Shown: positions 55,174 through 64,000 of the stretch, piece after piece
How the letters are laid out: every line of letters begins with the position of its first letter
Position numbering within the stretch: position 1 is the stretch's first letter
Assembly: GCA_025454405.1 (NCBI GenBank)
Contig: JALOON010000009.1
Coordinates: 28,707-92,706, forward strand
DNA length: 64,000 bases
Direction: 5' to 3'
Source: Oscillatoriaceae cyanobacterium Prado104
GTDB taxonomy: Bacteria; Cyanobacteriota; Cyanobacteriia; Cyanobacteriales; Microcoleaceae
Notes under the pieces: generated by a model
Database searches by the model: none
What the model was told of the DNA's origin: nothing
Seen by the model: only the letters and a program-made list of their open reading frames with translations
Made by a program: the position numbers and the translations under genes

Positions 55174-57642
55174 TTAATGGCTCATGGCAAACTCGGGCAA
55201 TCTCGGTTCGGACTCGCCACCGGGCAAGACCTTAACTTGACCGTTTTCATCCGCATCTACCATAGCGGTCGTGCCTTCTTTCAGCCTTCCAGCTAACATT
55301 TCCTCAGCCAGTACATCCTCCAGCAACCGCATAATTGCGCGGCGCAAAGGTCGAGCGCCGTAGCTGGGATTGTAGCCTTCTTTAACTAACAGTTGCTTGA
55401 ACCGTTCGGTCACCGACAAAGTAATATTTTGTTCGGTCAAGCGGCTGAAGACTTGGCGCAACATGATGTCTGCAATCTGCGCTACTTCTTTCTCCGTCAA
55501 CTGGCGGAAGACGATAATCTCATCCAAGCGGTTGATAAATTCAGGGCGGAAAAACTGTTTCAGTTCTTCGTTTACCAAACTGCGCACCCGGTTGTATAGG
55601 GCATCTGCAGAATTTTCAGCAAACTCGAAACCGAGACCGCCGCCGCCTTTTTCAATCACTTTAGAACCGATGTTGGAAGTCATAATCAGCAGCGTATTCT
55701 TAAAGTCCACGGTGCGACCTTTAGCATCGGTTAAACGGCCGTCTTCCAAGATTTGCAGCATCATGTTGAAGACATCGGGGTGAGCTTTTTCGATTTCGTC
55801 GAACAAGATAACCGTGTACGGACGGCGGCGGACTGCTTCTGTTAGTTGGCCGCCTTCATCGTAGCCGACGAAACCGGGAGGCGAACCGATGAGTTTGGAA
55901 ACAGTGTGGCGTTCCATGTATTCGGACATATCTAACCGAATCATCGCTTCTTCCGAGCCGAAGAAATAGGCAGCCAAGGCTTTGGTCAGTTCGGTTTTGC
56001 CGACGCCTGTCGGGCCGGAAAAGATGAAACTGGCGATCGGGCGATTGGGGTTTTTCAAGCCGACGCGGGCGCGACGCAGGGCGCGGGAAACGGCGGTGAC
56101 AGCTTCTTCTTGCCCGATCAAACGCTGGTGCAAAGTATCTTCCATGTGCAGCAGCTTTTCGGATTCGGATTCTGTCAGTTTGCTGACAGGTACTCCCGTC
56201 CAATTAGCTACTATATTGGCGATGTCATCTTCGGTGACAACGGGAGAGTTGTTGATTTTAGTTTTGTCGTTCGCTGCTGCAGTAATTTCTGCTTGAATTT
56301 CTAATTCGCGATCGCGCAATTTGCCAGCTTTGTCGAAGTCTTGCGAGCGAACTGCTGCTTCTTTTTCTTTAATTACTGCTGGCAGTTGTTTTTTGAGTTC
56401 TTTAACTTCCGGCGCAGTTTGGGAATTGAGCACGCGCACGCGCGAACCTGCTTCGTCAATTAAATCGATCGCCTTGTCGGGCAAAAATCGATCGTTGATG
56501 TACCTGTCTGACAGTTTGGCGGCTGCTTCTAAAGCTGCATCGGAAATTGTCAGTTTGTGGTGCAGTTCGTAGGCCGATCGCAAGCCGTAGAGTATTTCTA
56601 TGGTTTCTTCCACGCTAGGTTCGCCAATCATCACCGGTTGAAAGCGTCTTTCTAAAGCTGCATCGCGCTCGATGTACTTGCGGTATTCGTCCAGAGTAGT
56701 CGCGCCCACGCACTGCAATTCGCCGCGGGCCAAAGCCGGTTTGAGCATATTGGAAGCATCCATGCTGCCTTGAATTGCCCCCGCACCGACTAAGGTGTGA
56801 ATTTCATCGATTACCAGAATGATGTTGCCGGCGGTGCGAATTTCCTGGACGATTTTGCTCAGCCGCTCTTCAAATTCGCCCCGGAACTTAGTCCCGGCAA
56901 TCAGCGAACCCATATCCAGGCTGATGACTTGTTTGTCTTCCAAAATTTCCGGCACATTGCGGTTGACAATTCGCTGGGCGAGACCTTCGGCGAGTGCTGT
57001 TTTGCCGACTCCAGGCTCGCCGACCAACACTGGGTTATTCTTTGTGCGACGACCTAGAATTTGTATGACGCGCTCGATTTCAGTGTTGCGACCGACTACA
57101 GGGTCGAGCTTGCCTTCGGTGGCCAACTTAGTGAGATTAGTGCCGAACTCTTCTAAAGTCGGGATTTTGCGATCGCTGTTGCTGTCCCTACCTGCTGGCA
57201 CGGCGGCGGCTTCGCCGACGGCGCGGATTACTAAGGTACGGATGCGAGCGCGATCGATTCCCAAATTGTGCAGCACTTTAGCCGCGACTCCTTCATCGTC
57301 TTGAATCAATCCCAGAAGGATGTGTTCGGTGCCGATGTAATTGTGACCTAGCTGCCGCGCTTCGTTGAGGGCTGTCTCAAAAATGCGCTTGACGCGGGGT
57401 GTAAAAGGAATTTCCGGCGGCAGAAAACCCGAACCTCTGCCGATGATTTTTTCGATTTCGTAGCGTGCTTCTTTAAGGTTCAGGCCCATTTCAAGCAAAA
57501 CTTTTGCAGCGATGCCAGTGCCTTCGCCTACAAGTCCCAGGAGGATTTGCTCGGTGCCTACAAAATTGTGGCCGAGGCGACGCGCTTCCTCTTGGGCTAG
57601 CATGATTGCTTTTATGGCTTGTTCTGTAAAGCGTTCAAACAT
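55174..57642 (-). CDS. clpC: ATP-dependent Clp protease ATPase subunit ClpC
   Basis: 822 residues, the usual ClpC length. Order: two Clp-N repeats (1-150; [28 protein letters not shown] and [15 protein letters not shown]), first AAA+ domain with [13 protein letters not shown] and [13 protein letters not shown], a UVR-type middle segment ([19 protein letters not shown]), second AAA+ with [28 protein letters not shown] and NIGSKVI, then the C-terminal D2-small domain. It unfolds substrates and feeds ClpP in the stroma/cytosol; in cyanobacteria ClpC is essential. Very strong match. Stand-alone. Confidence 0.97.
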   Translation of the reverse strand: MFERFTEQAIKAIMLAQEEARRLGHNFVGTEQILLGLVGEGTGIAAKVLLEMGLNLKEARYEIEKIIGRGSGFLPPEIPFTPRVKRIFETALNEARQLGHNYIGTEHILLGLIQDDEGVAAKVLHNLGIDRARIRTLVIRAVGEAAAVPAGRDSNSDRKIPTLEEFGTNLTKLATEGKLDPVVGRNTEIERVIQILGRRTKNNPVLVGEPGVGKTALAEGLAQRIVNRNVPEILEDKQVISLDMGSLIAGTKFRGEFEERLSKIVQEIRTAGNIILVIDEIHTLVGAGAIQGSMDASNMLKPALARGELQCVGATTLDEYRKYIERDAALERRFQPVMIGEPSVEETIEILYGLRSAYELHHKLTISDAALEAAAKLSDRYINDRFLPDKAIDLIDEAGSRVRVLNSQTAPEVKELKKQLPAVIKEKEAAVRSQDFDKAGKLRDRELEIQAEITAAANDKTKINNSPVVTEDDIANIVANWTGVPVSKLTESESEKLLHMEDTLHQRLIGQEEAVTAVSRALRRARVGLKNPNRPIASFIFSGPTGVGKTELTKALAAYFFGSEEAMIRLDMSEYMERHTVSKLIGSPPGFVGYDEGGQLTEAVRRRPYTVILFDEIEKAHPDVFNMMLQILEDGRLTDAKGRTVDFKNTLLIMTSNIGSKVIEKGGGGLGFEFAENSADALYNRVRSLVNEELKQFFRPEFINRLDEIIVFRQLTEKEVAQIADIMLRQVFSRLTEQNITLSVTERFKQLLVKEGYNPSYGARPLRRAIMRLLEDVLAEEMLAGRLKEGTTAMVDADENGQVKVLPGGESEPRLPEFAMSH

Positions 57643-57840
57643 ATTTTGTTTCCATCCTACTCTTGGGACGAGGGCTGTATCGCTGCTGGTGAGGAGCGAT
57701 TTGGAGCTTTACACAAATTATAGATGTAAATTTTTGTGTATTTCCTTCTGTACAAGGTATCTTTTTTAAAGGAACCCTGACAGTAGGGAGACCCGAATAG
57801 CCGAGGTGGGGTTGTCCAAGGGCTTGAAATAGTTGTTCGG

Positions 57841-57900
57841 AAGTTTTGAGTTTTGAGTTTTGAGTTTTGAGTTTTGAGTTTTGAGTTTTGAATTTTGAGT
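57841..57900. repeat. TTTTGAG heptamer array
   Basis: About eight TTTTGAG units in tandem, upstream of clpC. Confidence 0.85.
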
Positions 57901-57961
57901 TGAGAGGGAGTTTAATGACTGATGACTAATAACTAACCCCCAACAGAGGAATTAGCGTTAA

Positions 57962-58020
57962 AACCCACATTCCGCACCCTCAACTGGCATACACGCAGTT
58001 GAGGGTGCGGAATGTGGGTT
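57962..58020. repeat. Perfect 25-bp inverted repeat with 9-base loop
   Basis: Left arm AACCCACATTCCGCACCC + TCAACTG, loop GCATACACG, right arm is the exact inverse ending GGAATGTGGGTT. The stem would be very stable as RNA or cruciform DNA. It lies between clpC (starts leftward) and the HPt gene's 3' end. No T run follows directly. Confidence 0.85.
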
Positions 58021-58069
58021 GTAGCACGTCGAGTAATTCTTGAGGGCGATCGCGCTTGCAAAAATACCC

Positions 58070-58094
58070 GTAAGGTGCGCACTGCGCACCTTAC
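58070..58094. repeat. Perfect palindrome GTAAGGTGCGCA-C-TGCGCACCTTAC
   Basis: 12+1+12 palindrome, nine bases before the HPt gene's stop. A near-identical copy is at 8021-8045. Confidence 0.8.
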
Positions 58095-58102
58095 CGCGAT
58101 TG

Positions 58103-59071
58103 CTAAGAAGACGATTTGATAGCGTGAATCAGCAGCTTGGCGATTTCCGAAAGTTGCTTTTTGTTGAACGTTTTGAGTAAAAGCTTGACAACAGCTTTTG
58201 GTTCTGACGGCAGCGCCACTGGCTTTGTCGCTGCTGCTGTTTCCTTTGGCGCTGCTGCGGTCGTGGCGGCCTTGGCTTTGGCAGCGGCGGCTAAAAGCTG
58301 TAAATTTTTACTGGGGGCGATCGCCTTGACTTTCCCCCCTTGAACCAAATCCCCAGCTTCCTTGACTTCTTTGATAATCAGCGGTGCTAAAGCTTTAAAA
58401 GAGTTTTTAGGATCTGCTGTTGCTGCTTTAGCAGTTTTGATTAAAGTTTGCCAAGTCGCAATCCCGGAACCCAACTTGCCGAGTTTGTCGCACACCAGAC
58501 CCAACTGCTGGCGAGAAGCAGCCGATTCTTTCTGCTTGAACAACTCCAACATTTCTTTGAGTAAAACCATCACTTGAGCGACAAAATTTGCCGGTGGCGC
58601 GCTGCCAGCTTTAGCACTACCGACAGTAGCTGCGGGCGCTGCAGCTTTGCCTTGCGCCAAATTGTTGAGGTGAGTTTCGAGTTGGGCAAACACAGGCATT
58701 ACCTGCTGGACGAGTTTTTCTCCCTCTTCATTTCTCAACCCAAAAGGTCCTTCCAGGCGCGCGAGCAAGTCCTTGAGGGTGTCTACTCCCTTTAAAAATA
58801 AGGATTCGGCTGTTTGGTCAACCTGCTTTACCGGCCCATCTTTGAGAACCTTAAAACAATCTTCCAAGCGGTGAGCCGTGGTTTTAATGCTATCTAAACT
58901 GAGCATTGCCGCGCCACCTTTGACGGAGTGGGCGGCTCGAAACATCTCTTGAACGGATTCGGGGTCTTTCATGGTAGATTTTAAATCCACCAAACCGTTT
59001 TCCAGAGTATCGAGGTGTTCCTTAGCTTCCTCTATAAACAAACGCAATATTCGGTCTTGCTGGTTTGACAC
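58103..59071 (-). CDS. HPt (histidine phosphotransfer) domain protein
   Basis: 322 residues from a GTG at 59071 with GGAGG upstream; a longer frame to 59287 adds an unlikely N-terminus. The HPt domain (about 5-110) has FIEEAKEHLDTLENGLVDL and the phospho-histidine motif FRAAHSVKGGAAMLSL. Then a helical region (110-250), Ala/Lys-rich linker (250-300; AAAAKAKAATTAAAPKE) and a C-terminal AIKSSS. It resembles cyanobacterial CheA-like N-terminal HPt proteins, acting in a multistep phosphorelay or chemotaxis-type pathway. Partners are not adjacent. Confidence 0.85.
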   Translation of the reverse strand: MSNQQDRILRLFIEEAKEHLDTLENGLVDLKSTMKDPESVQEMFRAAHSVKGGAAMLSLDSIKTTAHRLEDCFKVLKDGPVKQVDQTAESLFLKGVDTLKDLLARLEGPFGLRNEEGEKLVQQVMPVFAQLETHLNNLAQGKAAAPAATVGSAKAGSAPPANFVAQVMVLLKEMLELFKQKESAASRQQLGLVCDKLGKLGSGIATWQTLIKTAKAATADPKNSFKALAPLIIKEVKEAGDLVQGGKVKAIAPSKNLQLLAAAAKAKAATTAAAPKETAAATKPVALPSEPKAVVKLLLKTFNKKQLSEIAKLLIHAIKSSS

Positions 59072-59312
59072 AATAGCCCTCCTAACTATTAAGCACCCCT
59101 CCTCGATCGCACCCCTGTTTCCCAAAACCCGGCGAAAACCGGTGAAATTCGGGCTTGCGCTCTGCTGCAAGCTCCTGCAAAACATTCTATCCTCAACATA
59201 AGGCAGACTCCTACAGTGGTTTTCGGGATAAAGGGGCAACGGGATCGGGGCTGAGGCACCCATCCTAAAGTAACCGAGTTTTTTCACCCGAGTTGGGGGC
59301 TGTGTCGAACCG

Positions 59313-59567
59313 TTAAAGTTCAGAGGGCGTGTCGGGGGCGACTTCGATGCCCGCGCTTTGTTGCATCATGTGTTGGGGGGTAATCAAGTCGCTCAATTCT
59401 TTAACATCGACACCGATGTTTTGGCAAGCTTGTTTGAGTTCGCGATCGAACTTATTTAAGTCATTGCCGTAGCCGCAAAGTTCGGCTGCTGTGGCGATTC
59501 CTTGTTGGGCGTTGGCTTTGGCGCAGTCGATGAGTTCGATGCCTGTGAGGGGTTGGGAGGATGCCAT
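59313..59567 (-). CDS. Small conserved-looking protein, 84 residues
   Basis: ATG at 59567 (MASSQPLTGIELIDCAKANA). Helical with two more cysteines (LCGYG and KQACQNIGV), then VKELSDLITPQHMMQQS and an acidic end. I believe it belongs to an uncharacterised cyanobacterial family, but the name is unknown to me. It lies 241 bp upstream of the HPt gene's start, same strand. Confidence 0.65.
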   Translation of the reverse strand: MASSQPLTGIELIDCAKANAQQGIATAAELCGYGNDLNKFDRELKQACQNIGVDVKELSDLITPQHMMQQSAGIEVAPDTPSEL

Positions 59568-59807
59568 GATCGTGTCAAATTATAATTATTTTGTATTTTA
59601 AAGAGCGTGTTGGGGGCGATCGATCTATCCAAAGGCAGGGAATTAGTTGATAGTCGATAATTGATAGTTGAAAACTGTGTCGATCGATGGGAAGTTATTG
59701 GGGGCGATCGCGAATATCATCGCATAAGTGGCGATCGCTTTCATCAGCATTATTCGGCAGATTGTTGTGGAGCCAGTTGGAGCCTTCACTAACAACAGCA
59801 AAATGCT

Positions 59808-60620
59808 TCAATTCCAGAGCGACGGGGTATCAATAGGAGTAGAGAAATTTTCAGCTTTTAATTGTTCAATTCCAGCTTGCAAAAATTGACCGCAATCCCT
59901 CGCCCAATCGTGATAAGATTGCAATAAAACAGGCAAGATGTCCCGCGCTTCAATAGTTGTCAGTTGCAGTGCGGAAACTAACCATGACTGAATTATCGAA
60001 CTTTTTCCTACCCCCGATTGTCCGTGAACGATCGTCAGTTTGCCAGCAGGTGTCCGCAACCGTTGACTTATCTCTTTAATATCGCGCGATCGACCGGAAG
60101 CTGCTTCAATTTCCCCAACAATTTCAGCTTTTGACTTCCCGGATTCTAAACCGCTGTCAATTATTTGTTGTGGCGATTGCAAGCGACTAGCACCGATAAA
60201 AGCTTGCAGTCGATATTTGCTTTTAACTTCTTGTTGTTCGAGTTTGATGCGAAATGCTTTTAAATATTCGCCTCGATCGAAATATAGCGATCGCAAATCT
60301 TCTAAAATCCTTAAATAAAGTTGCACGTCGTCTTGAGGCTCTGTATTTTCTTTGGCTGTTTCTAAGTTGCGAACAGCATCCAGTTGTTGGTTGAGATTCC
60401 GCTGGGCTTTCGCCAAAAGTAACAGATACAAACCTGTCTCTTTTTTTTCTGCTTCCGATTGTTCTAAAATCGACAATATCAATTTAGCTAATTCGCCAGC
60501 TTTTTCCCACTCAGAAAGTTGCAGCGCTACCTCAGCTAAAAAACCGCAATCTTCAGCTATTTGACTCGGTATGCCACCGATCTTATGCATTTCTAAGTCT
60601 GTTTCTGCTAAATTTTGCAA
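59808..60620 (-). pseudogene. TPR/P-loop ATPase, C-terminal part after an in-frame TAG
   Basis: 270 residues in the same frame as the gene at 60630-61544, separated only by a TAG stop (60630-60632) and three sense codons before the first ATG. It continues a TPR-like helical region (SEWEKAGELAKLILSIL, LLLAKAQRNLNQQLDAVRNLE), then has ISQRLRTPAGKLTIVHGQSGVGKSSIIQSW, a Walker A, but ends about 70 residues later at TPSLWN. Normal NTPase domains are much longer, so the end is truncated. Read with its upstream half it is one broken gene. Confidence 0.7.
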
Positions 60621-60629
60621 CGCTTCCCA

Positions 60630-61544
60630 CTATTGTAAAAGTCGCAGCACTTCGCAGAGTTCGCCAATATATTTAGCTGCTAAATCGTTGCGTTGTGCTT
60701 GCTGGAAACTTTCGATCGATTGCTGCAAATATTTTTTAGATTGTTGCCAATACCTTTGATTTTCTGCCCGGTGCAATTGGGCTTGGCGGTTGTAAGCTTG
60801 AGCAATTTGCCTGCAAACAATTCCCTGTTTTTCCCACTGAGAATTTTGCTGCCAAAATGCCAAACTTTGCTGGTAATGTTCTAGGGCAGCATCTATTTGA
60901 TTTTTCCGATATTTGACTAATCCCCGAATAAATTCCCAACTTGCTTGCAATTCCGGGTCTAATGTTTCTGCCAAATTTATCAGGTCATTTTCTAGCGACT
61001 CAATTTCGCAGTCATCTAATTTGAAATTTTCAAAATTAGCAAAAGCTTGCTCTGCTTTTTGCTGCAAGAAATTCATCAAATCGTCGATCGGCATGGTAAA
61101 CTGAATTGGTGGCGGAGTCCAAGACTTCAAATCGGTTGCCGATCGACTGAATTTAGCCAGTACAGAATCCGTTACCCATAATATTAAGGGAAATGCAAAA
61201 TCTTGCTTGAATTTGTCTCGCCCTCGATTCGCCCCAGCTAGCAAGTCATCAATCGCATCCACCGATTCGATACCGACAATTATTAAAGCTTTCGGCGGCT
61301 GTTCTCGAACGGCATCAAGAATGGTTTGATAAAGGGTTTTAGTTTCCGGTTTGAGAATTAATTCTTGATATTCAACAGTCGATCGATCGCGCAGTTGTTG
61401 CAGTATTGCCGAACGCAAGCTGACATAATTGCAGCGCACTAAAGTTAAAGAAAATTTTCCTTGAAAGCGGGCGATCGTTCGCAGTAAAGTAGAGAGCGAT
61501 CGTTCGTTTTCTGCTGCAATGTCGGCGGAATTTGAGTTTACCAT
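60630..61544 (-). CDS. TPR-like protein, N-terminal part of a broken ATPase gene
   Basis: 304 residues. The N-terminal 150 residues look like a P-loop/sensor domain of STAND-type proteins without a Walker A (ARFQGKFSLTLVRCNYVSLRSAILQQL, ALIIVGIESVDAIDDLLAGANRGRD), followed by TPR-like helices (GLVKYRKNQIDAALEHYQQSLAFW, QSIESFQQAQRNDLAAKYI). It stops at TAG (60630); the next in-frame sequence continues as WEALQNLAETDLEM, so the stop is probably a nonsense mutation (or readthrough). It is preceded by the 69-bp minisatellite and the ATPase at 62136-63515. Confidence 0.7.
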   Translation of the reverse strand: MVNSNSADIAAENERSLSTLLRTIARFQGKFSLTLVRCNYVSLRSAILQQLRDRSTVEYQELILKPETKTLYQTILDAVREQPPKALIIVGIESVDAIDDLLAGANRGRDKFKQDFAFPLILWVTDSVLAKFSRSATDLKSWTPPPIQFTMPIDDLMNFLQQKAEQAFANFENFKLDDCEIESLENDLINLAETLDPELQASWEFIRGLVKYRKNQIDAALEHYQQSLAFWQQNSQWEKQGIVCRQIAQAYNRQAQLHRAENQRYWQQSKKYLQQSIESFQQAQRNDLAAKYIGELCEVLRLLQ

Positions 61545-61616
61545 AATTTTAGAAATAAAGTGGATATTTAGGAAGATCCCCCCTAGCCCCCCTTAAGAAG
61601 GGGGGGACCGGAAGAA

Positions 61617-62110
61617 CTCAAAGTTTCTCGTTTTAAGGAGAGACTGGAACAACTCAAAGTCCCCCTTCTTAAGGGGGATTTAGGGGAATCTAACTCGGAA
61701 AAAACCGCACAATATAATGCGCTCAAAGTCCCCCTTCTTAAGGGGGATTTAGGGGGATCTGACTTGGAAACAACCGCAGAATATAATGCACTCAAAGTCC
61801 CCCTTATTAAGGGGGATTTAGGGGGATCTGACTCGGAAACAACCGCAGAATATAATGCACTCAAAGTCCCTATTCTTAAGGGGTATTTAGGGCGCTCCAA
61901 CTCGGAAACAAGTGCAAAATATCCTGCACTCAAAGTCCCCCTTATTAAGGGGGATTTAGGGGGATCTGACTTGGAAAAAACCGCAGAATATCCTGCACTC
62001 AAAGTCCCCCTTATTAAGGGGGATTTAGGGGGATCTGACTCAGAAACAACCGCACAATATAATGCACTCAAAGTCCCCCTTCTTAAGGGGGATTTAGGGG
62101 GATCGAGACT
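61617..62110. repeat. 69-bp minisatellite, about seven copies
   Basis: CTCAAAGTCCCCCTTATTAAGG recurs at 61653, 61722, 61791, 61860, 61929, 61998 and 62067, exactly 69 bp apart (a partial copy at 61617). Each unit carries the dispersed core CCCCCTT..AAGGGGGATTTAGGGGG plus TCGGAAACAACCGCAGAATA. 69 is a multiple of three, so long frames stay open on both strands (DPPKSPLIRGTLSA on the minus strand). These frames are probably not genes. Confidence 0.92.
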
Positions 62111-62135
62111 CAGGTAAAATCGCACAAACATAATC

Positions 62136-63515
62136 TTAACAATTTTGCTGATGCCACAGCTTAAATTTATCAGTTTCCACCAACAGCGGATTCAAAGCAA
62201 ACCAATTTCCTCGATCGTCCACATATTCAAAAACCCACAGATTACGCAGCAAATCTTGGTATTCTGTATCTCCATTAATGCTTTGTTCTTTCACCACTTT
62301 AAACAGCAATTCCCACTCATCATTATCAATACCGCGAGTCAGGCTGTCGCGTAAATTGCGAATCACCGATTGCAACACAGCTTGAGAAATTGGAGGGTCA
62401 TCTTGCTGCAAGCAACCAAATAACATCCCCATCAAGTTTCGCAAATGACCGCCGCTGACTCGGCACAATTTATCTAAAGTTTCGGGACTGTCAAAAACCT
62501 CGTTAATTAATCCCATCCGTTCCTCTACCTGCACATCGGGAAATGCCCGCGACATCACCGTTTCTCGCAGCAAATTCATGCCCTCCACGCATTCGCTACC
62601 GTCTCGATTTTTTACTGGAACCATCGGTAAAACTTTCGGTTCAACTCCGCCCCCCAAGCGATTTTTCAAAATTTCACTGTCATTGCCAAAAATCAATCCC
62701 AGCGGCAGCGTATAAACTACATGACAATTGAGTTTTCGCAAGTCATCTCCCCGGTTAATAAAGATATATTCTGGCAGCAGTATCCCCGCTGCATTGGGTC
62801 TAGCAACTATCCGATCTAAATTGTCAACAATTACTACCAATCCTTTTTTACCTCGCTGTTTGAGTCGCTCGATCGCACTTTCAATAATTTCTCGATTTAT
62901 CAATTCTAACATTTTACTCGCTTGCGGTTCCATATACTGTCTCAGTTTCGATCGCAAGTCGGAATTGCTTTTAGTTTTGGCAGTGATTTTGGCGATGCCT
63001 AAAGGCAGAGAAAATTCGAGATTGCCGTCGGTACTTCCCTTAACTTTGCTGCCAAAAAAATCTCCTTCAGCTTCTAGCGTCACTGGTGTTTGTAAAAAGT
63101 CCCAACTGCCTTTTAAGAAAGCTTTAAAACCCTGCGGTTGCAAAACAATATCGCCCTCTTCCAAGCTTTGGCTGACTTGCCGCGCGATCGCTAACATGAT
63201 ATCTGTTAAGTCGATATCCATTTCATCGAGGTCTTGCGTTGACTCGAAGTAAACTACATGAAATCCCTCATCGGTCAACTCTTTTTGCAGGCGCGATAGT
63301 TCGGTAGATTTGCCGCAACCAATATGCCCGGTGAATAATTGGCAAGTCGGTTTATCTGGCGATATGCGAGTAATTGTGCGTTTGAGGGTGTTGATAATTT
63401 TACCTCCGCGAACGGCTGCAAAATCTATGTAGTATTGCATATCTTCTGAATTTCCTAATTTCAGGGAGTGAGTGGGGTTGCAGGCATCGCAGAATCGATG
63501 GAAATCTAGGGTCAT
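62136..63515 (-). CDS. P-loop ATPase (KAP/STAND-like)
   Basis: 459 residues. Walker A FTGHIGCGKSTELSRL (about 80-95), Walker B GLVVIVDNLDRIVARP near 225, then an RNLMGMLFGCLQQDD-type sensor region and a winged-helix-like C-terminus (YQDLLRNLWVFEYVDDRGNWFALNPLL). The start MTLDFHRFCDACNPTHSLKLG has two cysteines. It has no TM segment. AAA/KAP-type ATPases paired with TPR-NTPase genes look like a signalling or defence module, but that is inference. The partner gene is broken downstream. Confidence 0.8.
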   Translation of the reverse strand: MTLDFHRFCDACNPTHSLKLGNSEDMQYYIDFAAVRGGKIINTLKRTITRISPDKPTCQLFTGHIGCGKSTELSRLQKELTDEGFHVVYFESTQDLDEMDIDLTDIMLAIARQVSQSLEEGDIVLQPQGFKAFLKGSWDFLQTPVTLEAEGDFFGSKVKGSTDGNLEFSLPLGIAKITAKTKSNSDLRSKLRQYMEPQASKMLELINREIIESAIERLKQRGKKGLVVIVDNLDRIVARPNAAGILLPEYIFINRGDDLRKLNCHVVYTLPLGLIFGNDSEILKNRLGGGVEPKVLPMVPVKNRDGSECVEGMNLLRETVMSRAFPDVQVEERMGLINEVFDSPETLDKLCRVSGGHLRNLMGMLFGCLQQDDPPISQAVLQSVIRNLRDSLTRGIDNDEWELLFKVVKEQSINGDTEYQDLLRNLWVFEYVDDRGNWFALNPLLVETDKFKLWHQQNC

Positions 63516-64000
63516 AATAGTTAATAGTTGACAGTTGACAGTTGACAGTTATATAGTATGGAAATCAAACTCTATTTGTTCGTATTGTAGTCGATCGAGA
63601 TTTTTGTAGGGGTTCTTTCGCCGACAATAGTTGATGCAATTAATAAACCTCTCCCAAAATTAGTTTTTTTCCAGCTAGGGGAAGGCTTCCAGAATCTTTT
63701 TACTAGATGTCTAATAATATACTAAACCTGCCCCCACCCAACGAATCACCAAAAAAATCTCGATCTCCTGGTTAAATTCAATTGATTTTTAAATGTTGTT
63801 AGTGAGGCGGGGGCGGGTTTTTAAAATTTATCGATCGGTGTCAAATAGGCGTAGAAATAGCAAAGCTGTCATCAGACGCAAAGTAGCAGTTCAAACCCTT
63901 GTGTCATTGGAACCATAAGATTGCCGTTTTGGTAAATATATGCTTCCAACTGACTGCGGCAAATATATGCTTCCAATAGGATGGGGGATGCCAAAACATA
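63516..64000. other. Intergenic region at window end
   Basis: TTGACAG heptamers at 63521-63552, and AAATATATGCTTCCAA repeated at about 63936 and 63961. No supported gene in either direction. Confidence 0.6.

Noticed and set aside
61583..62131. 182-residue minus-strand frame (DPPKSPLIRGTLSA repeats)
   Set aside because: Open only because the 69-bp minisatellite is a multiple of three; the plus-strand frame is equally open.

Overview
The window is chromosomal DNA of a filamentous cyanobacterium, most likely an Oscillatoriales member such as Microcoleus or Oscillatoria (inference). The sequence shows GCGATCGC/CGATCG-rich DNA on both strands, light-independent chlorophyll genes (chlL, chlN) with the cyanobacterial DUF5331 gene between them, a COP23 protein, ClpC, and many families of heptamer and palindromic intergenic repeats. 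No ribosomal RNA or complete tRNA gene was seen.

Layout. 1-1649: end of a CheC/CheX-like gene and a cheB methylesterase. 1650-6250: small accessory genes (GIY-YIG nuclease with a small partner, DUF4058, a glycosyltransferase, a YjbQ protein, a SOUL protein). 6649-12400: a REC-EAL regulator, a thioredoxin-like protein, a LOG/SLOG protein, a DUF6544/6920-like protein and a secreted trypsin. 12462-15102: a CRISPR array of 37 repeats with no cas gene in the window. Repeat polarity and a promoter-like sequence both suggest transcription from the minus strand, with the leader at the right end. 15471-16532: mannose-1-phosphate guanylyltransferase.

16734-28132: a one-direction (minus) cluster. In transcription order it holds a membrane-anchored periplasmic-binding-like protein with an N-terminal metal-binding-like segment, a membrane VWA protein, a 1121-residue tubulin-like GTPase with a C-terminal zinc ribbon, a membrane Ser/Thr kinase, a COP23 protein and a trypsin-TPR-pilin-like fusion. 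I read this as a possible transmembrane signalling or cytoskeletal system. It is the most interesting block here.

28550-32044: small genes including Uma2, two ribbon-helix-helix (RHH) proteins and two GIY-YIG proteins. 32339-43368: metabolic and housekeeping genes (aldolase/dehydrogenase fusion, ABC1 kinase, pirin, a possible dead nuclease fold, an ABC exporter, RtcB). 43759-49250: pentapeptide-repeat protein, a membrane protein and a hybrid histidine kinase. 50300-54303: chlL, DUF5331 gene (frameshifted inside an acidic repeat) and chlN. 54381-55147: an orphan HicB-like protein and a gene broken by a MITE-like element. 55174-59567: clpC, an HPt protein and a small conserved protein. 59808-63515: a P-loop ATPase followed by a TPR/ATPase gene that carries an in-frame TAG and a truncated end, with a 69-bp minisatellite between the two.

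Intergenic DNA is unusually repeat-rich: heptamer arrays, a GAAACCCGGTTTC palindrome family, GGACTTAAGTCC palindromes and CCCCCTTAAGGGGGATTTAGGGGG blocks recur throughout.
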